A stretch of DNA of 64,000 bases from Bryum argenteum (taxonomy: Eukaryota; Streptophyta; Bryopsida; Bryales; Bryaceae), in the NCBI GenBank assembly GCA_037043015.1, contig CM073326.1:8316345-8380344 (forward strand). The letters are read 5' to 3'. Position 1 is the first letter of the stretch, and each line of letters begins with the position of its first letter. Under the pieces are notes generated by a model. It was not told the DNA's origin and searched no databases. It saw nothing but the letters and a program-made list of their open reading frames with translations. Shown here piece by piece: positions 12,221 through 23,704 of the stretch. The position numbers and the translations under genes were made by a program.

Positions 12221-12515
12221 TGTATCCATCTCATATGTATAGTAAGGTGCTCGATAATGGTTCAACATGGGAAATTTATGAGGATGTTACTAGTGGAAGC
12301 AAATTTTGTGCATGGGGACAAATAGTAGAAAGACTAAGAAAGTGGAATCATCATTTTTCAAATCTTCATTTTTGGACTCCTTTGTGATGAGTTCTAAATG
12401 GTGCCCTAAATTGATACTTGGAATGCTTGCAGTGAATACATAGTACTATTGTATGAAGAAGCTCATATCTACCTCTGAGCGAAGATTATTAGAGTTTCAT
12501 TATCGGTACTGCGCC
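12221..12515. repeat. Old dispersed repeat, copy 2, interrupted by a SINE
   Basis: It aligns with 1683-2030 over about 295 bp, sharing AAGTGGAATCATCATTTTTC, AAATGGTGCCCTAAA and the ending TCGGTACTGCGCC. The SINE at 11872-12220 inserted near its left end. The TSD copy TGTATCCATCTCATATG aligns loosely with the matching part of copy 1, so the repeat was there first. Confidence 0.7.
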
Positions 12516-15100
12516 AGTATAATGTTATGTGAGTTTCAACTTATTATGAGGTTGCCTTGTAGAGTGTAGAGGGGTATATTTCTTAGAAAAGTGTTATGCT
12601 TGTGGAAGACTAGTCCAAGTGGTATAGTACTTTTTTGTGTATTTTAAGATTTAATACATATTTTCAAAGTTGGGATAGCAGGTGTATTTTTAACCGTTCA
12701 TCCCAATATGTAACTCGTGAGTACATTGAAATCTGATGTCAAAAGTTGATAAGTATCTATTGTGTGATTGATCATATTGTATAATTTTTTTGTTAATGAG
12801 TCTCTTCATTTAGAACATACAAAGCATAGTATTTTGTTGACAAGATGTTCCTTGTTTTTTTTTTTTTTTTTTTGTAATTCTCACTAGTAGGATTGTGATT
12901 TACAGGTTTATAGGTTTTATATCAATGTTGTATTATACTTTTACACCCTCCACAATTTATTCTCCATATGACCCTCCATATGCTAACTTGATGGTACACT
13001 TGATGATAATGATAAATTAAGCCAAACTACATGTATCAAAGGTCATTTGTAAGAGTGTGCATTGGGGATGTTTTGACTTCTAAATGACTTTGTAGGTGGG
13101 AAGCTTGAACTCCATCCCAATATATGGAAGTTATTGGGAGAAGTTTTTAAGTATTTAGGAGATGACTTCAACTATTCTAAACATAGAACCTTCAAGTACA
13201 AGAAGTTTCACCACATATTTCCAAATTTTCAATGCTCAAATCGAAAGATTTATATATTTTAGTGAAATCAAACAAATTGGACTTTTCAAGCAACTAACTT
13301 TGAGTAAGCATTGTGACTTTACAAAATGTCAAAAGTACAACCTCTCTTAAAATTATGTTGCAATAAATGATTACTTATCATTTCCTAAGATCATGAAGTG
13401 ATTAAAGGTTTACATTAATATTGATAAACCCTACAATAAACAAAGGTATTCAAAAACTTACTTTTCATTATAAAGTTGAAAAGTAAAACAAGGTATTGGA
13501 CACCTTCTTAAAACAAGGAAGATGAAGTAAACCCTTTTTTGTAGTCCTCTTAAGTGTTTTGCATGATAAGGATTAGAATCCATCTAAACATGAAAATGTT
13601 CAAATGCTAAACAAGAAATCATAGGTGACTCTCACTGCCTGAATGTGTCAAATGTCAAAAAACAACTTTGTGGATGAAAGGCATAACCTTTGAAGAGCCA
13701 TACCTTCTTCGTTTCGTTTTGGATGAAATCTCTTGAATTGGGTTTCAAAATAAGTATGAAATATTTTGAGTGGTAGAAATTGCAGACCCATAAAATAAAG
13801 TTTGAATAAATGGCATGCATTTTAGTGAAGGTAGACCTTGTTATGAGTTTTCAAACGCGAGGCATGTTTTATGATTGTAAGGCAATTATGGAAAACCAAA
13901 AAGATGTTTTTATGATTTTTTAGGTAGAACCTAGAGAGTACTAAGATGAAGGCTTACAACTTCCTAGTTGGGAGATTTTTGATCCAAATAACTTTGGTGG
14001 TGGATTTGCATTCATGTATCTACAATGAAAAAAGTGAATAAATGGATGATTTTTGAGGAGCTATATCTTCTTTCTCTACCATTGAATTTTTATTATGTTT
14101 TTTGGATAAGTTCCAAATTGAGATTAGTTCATGCGGTAGAAACCTTGACAAAATCAAAGATGTATCCCAAATAAGGTATACATTTGAAGTGCAAAGAGTT
14201 GAGTTTTAGACTATTTTCTCCTCAGAATTTTTTGGTAGTTTTCACCATTGCAAGGCTATTATTTGCGCAAAGAATTTTTTCTCATAGATTTTTTTGTTTA
14301 AGGGTGTTGTTGAGATGAAGGTAACCATCTTTGTAATTGGTAGTTTTTCATTGCAATAAGTATGATCATGAAATTCAAGGAGGAATTTGTTTGTCTCATG
14401 TGAATGGTTTATTTCCTGAAGTATCTCAAATAAACGAATTACATGAGACAAATTTTTGTCCTACTTAGGCCTCATTATTGGCTTGACTTCCCGTGTAAAG
14501 CGTCTCTTAGATCATCGCATGTGCGACTTAGCAAGCGGCTTACTAAGAGCACTTGTAGAGAGCACCTCTATTTTCTCGCCCCAACGCGACCGTCAAGACT
14601 CATGCTATTTTCCCGTCTCACGCCAACTAGCTCTAGATCTTGTCAAATTCACCTCACTTCTCATGATTTCTCTCTCTACATGTAACAACAAGACGACAAA
14701 CCCTTGTTTGTTGTGTTGGGCGTGAAAACCGTCGCTTCCGTAGTTAGCTTTCTCCCTCGTCGAGTAAAAGTTCGAGAAGCTTGAGGAGAATTCTCCTAAA
14801 CCACTCCCGACACCTTGAGGCTCACATGAAAGCTCACGCCATCTGCAGTTTGGAGGGCCTTTTACGGGGAGATTATAAGCGATACTCTTAGAGTTAATTT
14901 TTTTTATACATATGAACATGAATCCATATACTAAAAGATCATTGGTAGATTGTCTCACACGATAATAATTGGATAGAACTGGTAAAGTGGGTGAGTCAAA
15001 CTAGGAAAGAGGCAGGGACCACTCTACAAAAATAATGCCCAAACTGGGACCGACCACCCCCTGCCAATCTTCCAAAAACGTAGATACGGTAAAAAATCAT
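12516..15100. other. AT-rich intergenic region
   Basis: No gene is supported. It holds a run of 19 T at 12855-12873 and long AT-rich DNA. At 14465-14890 is a more GC-rich block whose left edge, read on the minus strand (GCTTTACACGGGAAGTCAAG), resembles the TIR-like ends seen near 53.14 and 53.24 kb. It may be a decayed TIR element, but no clean ends or target-site duplication were found. Confidence 0.5.
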
Positions 15101-15358
15101 CCGTAAACCAAGATACGAGCGCGAGGGAAGCCGGGAACGCATGCATCATAGGGAACGTCAACCCTCCCCACGCAATCGGAGCCACCCAAAACGAACGGCC
15201 AGGATCCACCCTCCTCTCCCTTCTTCGTTGTCATCAGAGACGAAGACATTCGTGCTCGAAAAGCACGAAGCGCTGCTATGGCCCTCTTCGGAATGCGAAA
15301 TATGATGCACCAAAACGCGTGAGCGGAAAATCGGAACAACCACTTCGAGCAGTGGACA

Positions 15359-15553
15359 ATGGGGAGCAATCGACGGGCTGTAGGTTTCCTCGCAGGCGTG
15401 CTCATTCTCACAGGCGCAGGCATTTTCTCTGTCCACTCTATGCAGAAAGAAGAACGAGTCAACCTTCATCGTGGCGTTATCCGAGATCAAGCTTTGATGG
15501 CACTCAAGGAGCAGCAACGTAAAGAGCAACAGCAACCGGAATTAATTAACTAG
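15359..15553 (+). CDS. PET117-like small mitochondrial membrane protein, 64 aa
   Basis: A single exon encodes 64 aa. A hydrophobic segment (VGFLAGVLILTGAGIFSV, about residues 8-25) is followed by a charged helix containing HSMQKEERVNLHRGVIRDQ and a Gln/Glu-rich tail. This layout (N-terminal anchor, then VHxxQ...ER..L..GVIRD) matches PET117, a cytochrome c oxidase assembly factor of the mitochondrial inner membrane. That assignment rests on a remembered family pattern, not a search. The GC-rich 15.1-15.35 kb stretch is probably promoter and leader. The start is the first ATG before the membrane segment. It is short enough to be missed by gene finders. Confidence 0.7.
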   Translation: MGSNRRAVGFLAGVLILTGAGIFSVHSMQKEERVNLHRGVIRDQALMALKEQQRKEQQQPELIN

Positions 15554-15620
15554 GTTTCGAAATCCTCTCCTCGCCTCAATTAGGTTTTCTGCACAATTCA
15601 CAATGTGAGGATCTTACTCC

Positions 15621-16425
15621 AATTGCGAGTGTTTATCAGCTCCTCAAATTTTGAGTGATGTAATAATGGAGAGACGGAGCGCATTGATCAGTCATGAATC
15701 TTGGCTCCCCTGTTAAGCAGGTCGTGAAAGCGTTTTTCACAGCGCTTAAGCTTGCTCCTTGCAAATTGCGAGTGTTTGTTAGGTTATCTGTTTTTGTAAT
15801 CTGTAGTGGATGAATTAGTGGAGAGAATGGGTGCATTGTAGTCACGAAATTTTCCTCCTGGCTCCCCTGTTATTTCGCCTTCAAGCAGGTGGTAAAATTA
15901 TGTTGTAGTCTGCATAAGGTTGCTCCTGTGCAAATTGCGAGTGTTTTCAGGACTTTAGGACTAAGATGGAGAGACGGAGGGCATTTCTACTTTGCTCAGT
16001 CATGAATTTGGCTCCCCTGTTAAGCAGGTCGTGGAATCATAATTTTAAAGCGCTTTAGCTTGTTTCTGTGCAGTTGCGAGTGTTTTTAGTTTTGGGTGAT
16101 CTTCTCCTTAGAGTTCAAGTGATGGAGAGAAGGGGCGCATTTTAATTACGAATTTTCCTTCTGGCTCCCTGTTATTTCGCCTACAAGCAGGTCGTGGAAT
16201 TACGTTGTATTTCGCTCAAGAGTGCTCTTTTGCAATTTGCAAGTGTTAATTAGATATACACTTTTTGTAACCTGCGTTGTAGATTTGATTGATGGAATAT
16301 TGGAGAGAATGACCGCATTTCTGGTTCAATCTTTCCCCCTGGCCTCCTGATATACGCGCTCAAGCAGGTCGTGGAATCGTTTCGTGTTCCTTCCTTGAGC
16401 TCGCTTACTGCAAGGAAGTTCTAGG
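15621..16425 (+). repeat. Diverged tandem array, five units of about 140-170 bp
   Basis: Units begin with AATTGCGAGTGTTT-like sequence at 15621, 15764, 15933, 16073 and 16234. Each contains GGAGAGAMGG, a GGCTCCCCTGTTA-like block, AAGCAGGTCGTGGAAT, and a final TTGCTCCTGTGCAAATTG-like block. Two subtypes alternate: type A has TCAGTCATGAAT before the CTCCCC block, and type B has TTTTCCTCCTGG before it and a CGCCTNCAAGCAGG insertion. The array lies in the 3'UTR or just downstream of the PET117-like gene, about 1.1 kb before the ArfGAP gene. It has no long open frame. Confidence 0.85.
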
Positions 16426-17529
16426 TCTTGCTGGCATTCTGAGGAGCTTGATTTTGAGGGAGAGCCTGCTTTCGACCTCTCACTTCAGATAGGATTTCCA
16501 GCTCACATCACAATGTCACGTTTTCCTTCACTTATGGCGTGAAGATCATTCTACAATTGTTGAATTGCATACTTTTGTGTGCAATAGTTCGTAAAGTTTG
16601 AAATTAGAGGGAGGAACGGGGGTTCGGAGGAGCGCTTTCTAGGAGCTTCTACTCATCTTTGCCACTTATCGGAAAGAGTCAAGCAGGGAAAGTGCTCGCA
16701 CTTTGCATTCTACTACTGCTACATATTACGTTTCAGCTCTCTCCGTTAGATACTAGTAGCTTCGAGAGGAATTGCAGGACTGTCTGGATGCTGGTTTTGA
16801 AGCCTACTGTAGTTAGCGAGCGGATAAACTCATGAGCATGAGGCTTCTTCGCGATTACTTGTAAGTAGGCAGCTTGCGTGTTGAGGACGCTCGAGAACGT
16901 TGGAAGCCAAATGAAGTGCGATATTATTGGCTTGGACACATGCGCATGACTCTTTTGTCGCGCATAAAGTTGTCTTGGCTATTAAGTCATGTATGTCTGT
17001 CTGCTACAAGTGATCAATGTGCAGACAGGCATACAGCCATGCTGTCTGAATTTTAGACCCTTGTTGGAGCTTATTCAATGTGACTTGATCCTCGAGGATT
17101 TGGTGTAATTTTACGACCATTTCTTCTGCTATCCATCCTTTACCATCCTGGTCCAATGTGTGGCAGCTCTGCTTATTATGCAGGCTCTAAATATTTTCTG
17201 TTTGTGTGCTTGGCTGGAGCAGGCATCCAGAGGATTATGTCCAGTAAACGCGATATTGAATGAAACCCTTCACCAATATATTTTACAAAAATAGTTCACA
17301 GTGCGCGGGCGCTCACGACAGTTTTCTTGGCAACAGCGTGTTCCTACGTACTCACATTTCGCGGCATTTTCATATTCGAAGGAGGGTTGGAGTGGCGTTA
17401 TTCGAATCAATAGCCGATTATAGTGTTCCGGATTCTCCTCATTCAAGCACACTGAGATTCTCTTGAGGAGATAACTGCAAATTTATGATATTCTAGTTCT
17501 ACTCCTGCAGTTTTGGCAATCTTACAGCC
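16426..17529 (+). promoter_or_regulatory. Upstream region of the ArfGAP gene
   Basis: This is mixed-composition DNA between the tandem array and the first ArfGAP coding exon. It is likely promoter, 5'UTR and perhaps a leader intron. I saw no clear TATA box or other motif that would fix the transcription start. Confidence 0.4.
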
Positions 17530-20500
17530 ATGCAGTTCTCCAAGCTTGATGATTCGCCTATGTTCAGGAAGCAGGTACATATATGGCAAGCTCTTTCCGA
17601 GGAAGTAATGGGTTTCTCGTCATGCTGTGGTTCTTCGTAGTGGCAGAATGCTGCTTGAAGACTGTTCTTTTCCAACGAGAAGCCTAATAACAATTGTGAT
17701 CTTACGGTTGACAGCTTCAGGCACTTGAGGAGAGTGCAGAGGCGCTGAGGGAGCGGTGTCAACGGTTTTATAAAGGATGTCGCAAGTACACGTAGGTTTC
17801 TGAACCATGACCGGACAAGTGCGAGTCAACTTAGAGTCCTTACTCATGTGCCTCAGTCAGTGTAATTTATCTTGATGGTAGAGGTTCTTTAGTTCAGGGC
17901 TTTCTGAGGTTAGAGTTACAATGTACGAGTAAATGTGTTTATCTTGTGACTATACTGACATCCGGTCATTACTAGAACTTTAGGGATGGGTTGGGAGAAG
18001 CACACGATGGTGACATTGCTTTCGCAAATGCTTTGGAGACGTTTGGAGGAGGCCACGATGATCCCATTAGCGTGGCTGTTGGAGGTAACTCTTCTGCGCT
18101 ATCTTATTTTCACAATCTTTTGAATAATTAAACGAATGGTTACTATGTCTGTATGTGCATGTCTCGTCTTTGTCTTGTGGAGGTCTCTGGTCTATGTTTG
18201 AGTTCTGTCGGTTGCACCTACATTTAACCTTCGTCTTTGCCAACAGGGTCTGCTGGTTGAATGCTGAATAATTCGGATTTTTCGTTTTTGTTGGGTATCT
18301 CATTTGGAACTTATTAGCTGGTCAATTCCGTTGACATACATCTGAAGTATATAGGCATCTTGTATAATTATTATAAAACAATGATAGGCTGAAGGCAACC
18401 AGATACAATCATGTATAATAAATAGTGCTCGTTTGTGGAGATTTGATGTGTTTATTAACTTGGATGTTTGAAATATTTCTTGTCCTTCATGGTCATGGTA
18501 TTTGAGAGGTCTGCTGTAATTTGAATTAAGTGCTTCAATGAAGTGGTCGTACACAACTTTGTATTATAATTAAGCTTTCCACTGCTATTTTCATTTGGGA
18601 TTGAGTAAACCGTCAACCTGTGAGTCGATCATTTTACTGACGGGCTTGTCAAGGGCTATAAAATAGCATCACCAGAACTCCGAATTGCATATGTCTATAA
18701 TAACTTCGATTTCTGTACTATTTAGTGTGAATTTCTACTGTCAACGTTGTTGTTTAGTCTGCTCTGTGATTATGCTGAGGTTTTGCTGTCTGGTATTGTT
18801 ACCAGGACCCGTGATGACAAGATTCACTATTGCACTCAGAGAAATAGCAACGTACAAGGATGTCCTTCGTTCACAGGTGCTGCAGACCTGCCAGAGTGGT
18901 TCCGTATTTTTAGAGATTCTATTTACATTTTGAATTTTTCATGCGCTTCCAATAGTTACTTAAAAAATTTTCTACCTGATTTCTCTTTTGTGGGAGTGGC
19001 ATCAAAGCTCTAATTGATGTAATACATAATGTGCAAAAATTTCTGGTTTTCTCAGGTAGAGCACATGCTGAATGATCGTTTGACGCAGTTCGTGAGCATC
19101 GACCTTCAGGACGTCAAGGTTCGTCTTTCCATGTCGAGAAGTGATGCTAATTGGTCATTTCCGTACTTGGGTCATTTCCGTACATGAGCTGCTTGTTCAT
19201 ATCAGGTGGTAGTATTTCGATCTGTTTAGAGTTCATTATAATTCATTCATTCACTTTTTTTGTGTTTCTTGATGGCAGAATGTTAAGGTTGGTGAGGAGC
19301 CTCGGACTTGATGGGCTGTTTTTTACTTTGTAGCAGTGGTTGTCACGACCGTGCATCTCATTTTGATGAATCAATGTTTGCATGTTCCTGCTGTGACCTG
19401 AATCGAACCAGCAGTGTTGCCCGCCATCTGTAGCTTGATTTAGATTTGAAATTGTTTGCTCCTTATTCTGGTCAAAGTGTCGGAAGAGTTAGAAGCTGCC
19501 ACTCGTACGGATTATTGAGCCTATGTAATGAATCTCACCAAAGTCCGCAACACGCTTTTAACATACATCGAATGTTACCTCTAACTTTAGAAATTGGTTC
19601 TACAGGAACTTAGAAAGCGCTTCGACAAAGCCAGCATACATTATGATCAGGTATCGTCACGTTACTTCACCCATCTTCGATTGTTCAGTTCTGTGAAGAC
19701 CTCGGTGCCACACTGGTTGACGTCCGTATTGCAAAGTTTGAGTTTGAGCGTAAATTGTACTACCCCTTATCTGATAATTTTTAGCTGTCTTATTTTGTTC
19801 ACTTCCTTTCTAAATAAGTGTACCAAGATATAGGTATGTCTTGATACTAGTTAGTCTCCGTGTGAGTTTCGGTTGTAATGTAAAGAACGTTCATTGTCAT
19901 GCCCAAAAGTATGCTCGGAACTGAGCCTTTTAAATCAAACATTCAGGTGCGAGAAAAGTTTTTATCATTGAAGAAGGATGCGAAGCCCGAGATCGTTGCG
20001 GAGTTTGAGGAGGTACGATAATGTTCTACCTTGGTTAAGCTGATAGTTTATTCAGTGCTAAAGTGGTATTAGTCCTATAAGGTGTCTACTGATGGGATCG
20101 TTGTTTTAGAAGTTACACTGAAGTTTTTAATTTTACTAACTTTATATTGTTATGTATGGCTTTTCTCAGGACTTGCGAAATGTCAAGTCGCAATTCGAGC
20201 AAGCTCGGTTTAATCTGGTACGTTAACACGAAATAGTTTCTTTCAACTTCCCTGTGATTTTTCTATTTCAAGTCAATCTAGACTGTCTGCTATACTATGA
20301 CATGCAAGCTAAGATATTCATCATATAACAGATGACGGCATTGTCCAACATCGAGGCAAAGAAAAAGTTTGAGTTCCTCGAAGCTGTGAGTGGCACAATG
20401 GATGCTCACCTCCGCTACTTCAAGCAGGTAACATCTCTAATCTTCAGATATCATCGAGCACGTTAAAGATCTCCATATGATTTGGATTGTCAACCCTCAA

Positions 20501-23500
20501 AACGTACAATAGATTGATGATCATAACATTCCGGAATCCCATTTCTGTCTTGACGCAGGGCTACGAGTTATTGCATCAAATGGAACCCTATATTCACCAG
20601 GTAATCATCAGCCCAAACTTCTTCCTTTGTTCATGAGCTGAAGTATCATCCTGTACATCTTACTTTCAAGAAGCCTCTGCCAACCAGATCGCTTCCTACT
20701 TTTGCGGGAACCGACAGGAGGTGCAAATTACATGTGTATTTGTTTGCCAGGTACTTACATATGCGCAGCAGTCACGGGAAAGAGCCAACTCCGAGCAGGT
20801 ATTACTTGCAGACCGTATGCAGGAGTATCGACGACAAATGGAAAGAGATAATCAACGCTCATTTGGTAGTATGGACACCGCGCCAGGTGGTGATGGAATT
20901 CAAGCTGTTGGCCGCAGTTCACACAAGCAGATAGAAGCTCTTATGCAGTCTACTCCAAGAGGAAAGGTATTCTCAAAGCCACGCATTCCTACATAAGCAT
21001 TACTTATTGATTTGATTAGAGGCTGCGGATTGAACAGTCTATTGTTTATTATGCAGATCCAAACTATCAAGCAAGGATACATTCTAAAGCGGTCCTCAAA
21101 TTTGAGAGGCGACTGGAAGCGAAGGTTTTTCGTTCTGGATAGTAGAGGAATGCTATATTATTACCGAAAGCAGTGGGGAAAACCAACTGTAAGTGAATGA
21201 AATTTGGGTGTCCCTATAAGCAAGTTCATTCTGCAGTTCCCACGTATCTAATTTCTGTAACGTCAGATGTCCTCTTTTCAAGTTCTTGGTGTTGTAAACT
21301 TCTTTCTTATGTGTGATTATGGTTGTGAACTAACAGGATGACAAGACGATAGCCCATCATACTGTAAATCTGTTAACTTCTACAATAAAGATCGATGCAG
21401 AACAGTCGGACCTTCGATTTTGTTTTCGTATAATCTCACCATCAAAAACATTCACTCTCCAGGTTAATGTCTACCTTAAAGCCTGAACGCGGTTGTATGC
21501 TTGATGTAAGTATTTTGTACCTCATGCTGATGTTGTTTCTACGTTTATTTTCAGGCAGAAAACGCAATCGACAGAATGGACTGGATGGATAAGATCACTG
21601 GAGTGATTGCGTCTCTTTTGAACAATCAAGTTCCCGAGCAAGTAAGAACACGGTTAAAATTGCTCTTACATTTCATAGTGATGTAATTAGGTTGCGATTA
21701 TTTTATATTGTGAGAGAACTGAATGAATTTTGATATTTTCGATTGCTTGAACCTGTGCCAGCGACCGTATCGAAGTCCAATGGGAGCCCACCAACGGACA
21801 GGCAGTGAGAGTAGTACAGTAAGTGCAGCATCATCAGAGTATGATGAAGACACACCATCGTCAAGGGCGCACCCAAGTGGCACACGTCGAGATCACATAC
21901 CTCGCCGTGCCGCAAAGCCTCAGGAGAAACCCCTGGATGTGTTGCAGAGAGTACCTGGTAATGGTGTTTGCGCTGATTGTGGTGCCAGTGATCCAGATTG
22001 GGCTTCTTTGAACTTGGGAATCCTGCTCTGTATAGAGTGCTCAGGGGTTCACAGAAACCTCAGTGTGCAGATTTCTAAGGTACATCCATAGGCTAAATCA
22101 TCTCTTTGAATGTTCTTTGCAAAACCTAGTACAGTATATTTGTAGGGTTTTTTACCGGCTGAGCTTTATGGCCACGTTTTATTGGCAGTATTTTTTTTGC
22201 GAGGCGTAGTTGGTTGTGATGTATAGAGTAATGGTTATTTATGTTCACTCTTTGTGATAAAGGGGATCGTCAGGTGTCTTTCAATCAAAGTGATGCATCC
22301 CTGTGGTATTCTGTCATCTCATACAATGCTTGTATCGTTGGCAGGTTCGATCATTGACATTGGATGTTAGAGTTTGGGAGCCTTCTGTAATGGGGTATTT
22401 TCAGGCTGTTGGTAATTCATACGCCAACACAATCTGGGAAGAACTTTTAACTACGGATTCAGACGAATCAAGCGAAAGGTATGCACGCAATTATGCACGC
22501 AAACACACGCGCCAGTTCAGAATCTAATGTGATGCGTATGTATGAGGTCATGGACGCTGACATTCACTAACTTTCATGTTGATTCTGTTCAGCAGAGGTA
22601 CTGGTGATGCCAGAAATGGACATAGTAGAGATGCTTCAGGAATTAAACCAAAAGCCAATGACCCTATTGCTGTCAAGGAGCAATTTATTCACGCTAAGGT
22701 TTGTACAGTGAATTACGCATTCCACTTTACATCGAATTCTGGTTTGAGTTTCATGTCCACCCCTTTCTCTTACTGCGGCCATTGTGCTCAACGGTTTTTA
22801 TGGTAGTGCAAGAAAGCTTAATGAGCCGGTGATCTTCCCGTATCGTCAGAAGCCGTTTTGGAAGTGCTTTTAATACTATCTCAAGTAATAGCTTCTTTTG
22901 GTGATTGGTTCTGCAGTATGTTGAGAAAAGATTCGTGCGGAAGCTAAAGATCAAGCCAGGGGCTCCAACAATAGCACGACAAATATGGGATGCTGTATCA
23001 ACCAACAAACTGCAGCTTGTTCTTCGACTATTGATTACCGCAGACGCCAACGTCAACACAACATTCGAGCAAGCCATGAGTGCGGCGACTGAATCAACTC
23101 GGTCCTCCTTAGCAAGTCTTGCAGGTGCACTTTCACGGAAGAGTTTCGTTTCTTCAAGTGGGCGTAGCAACTGGAGTGGACCGCTTCTCCCGTCGAGCAA
23201 TGCGCCCCGACCTCGGTCAGCAATGTCAACCCCAATGCGAAGTCAAGAGCTGACCGAGGGTCCAAGTTCTAGCGAAGCTGATTTACAGGGTTGCAATCTA
23301 TTGCACATTGCCTGTCAGATTGGAGACCTCAGCTTGGTTGAGCTCCTACTCCAACACGGTGCACAAGTTGATGCCGTTGACTCTCTTGGCCGAACAGCTC
23401 TTCATCATAGTGTCATCCATGGGAAAAATCCGTGTGCAAAGCTACTCCTTACAAGGTATGAACCATCTAATCGACCAACCTGATGACCAACCTCGGCATC

Positions 23501-23704
23501 TTGTATACGAGTCTCTTTATCATACATTGGTTTAGGGTTCACACAACTCTTTGTATTCAACTACTAATGTACTGATAACTATGCAGAGGATCAAAACCAG
23601 GTGCATCAGATAACACCGGGAAGACGCCGCTTGAGATTGCAGTGGAGATGGGTGCGGTAAGCGATGAGGAGTTGTTTTTGATGCTCTCTGAACCGAACAG
23701 ATAA
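17530..23704 (+). CDS. BAR-PH-ArfGAP-ankyrin protein (AGD1/VAN3-type), 19 exons, 807 aa
   Basis: A GTPase-activating protein for ARF GTPases, acting in vesicle budding and membrane traffic. Exons: 17530-17574, 17721-17791, 17984-18084, 18806-18876, 19056-19118, 19606-19650, 19947-20012, 20170-20217, 20332-20427, 20559-20600, 20751-20966, 21057-21188, 21337-21462, 21555-21641, 21762-22079, 22345-22478, 22593-22698, 22917-23455, 23587-23704. All junctions keep phase. The BAR domain (1-~235) opens [15 protein letters not shown], as in Arabidopsis AGD1-4. The PH domain (~290-403) has [19 protein letters not shown]. The ArfGAP zinc finger has C473, C476, C493 and C496, with the catalytic Arg finger R501 in GVHRNL. 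Ankyrin repeats (~685-790) include [20 protein letters not shown]. The layout is full length for class I plant ARF-GAPs (ACAP-like); the closest named relatives are AGD1 and AGD3 (VAN3/SFC), needed for vein and root-hair patterning. A Ser/Pro-rich linker separates the GAP and ankyrin parts. Confidence 0.97.

Noticed and set aside
14465-14890. Possible TIR element with TAAGAGC-like ends
   Set aside because: The candidate ends match poorly and flanking triplets differ (TAA and TTA); kept only as a remark in the intergenic entry.
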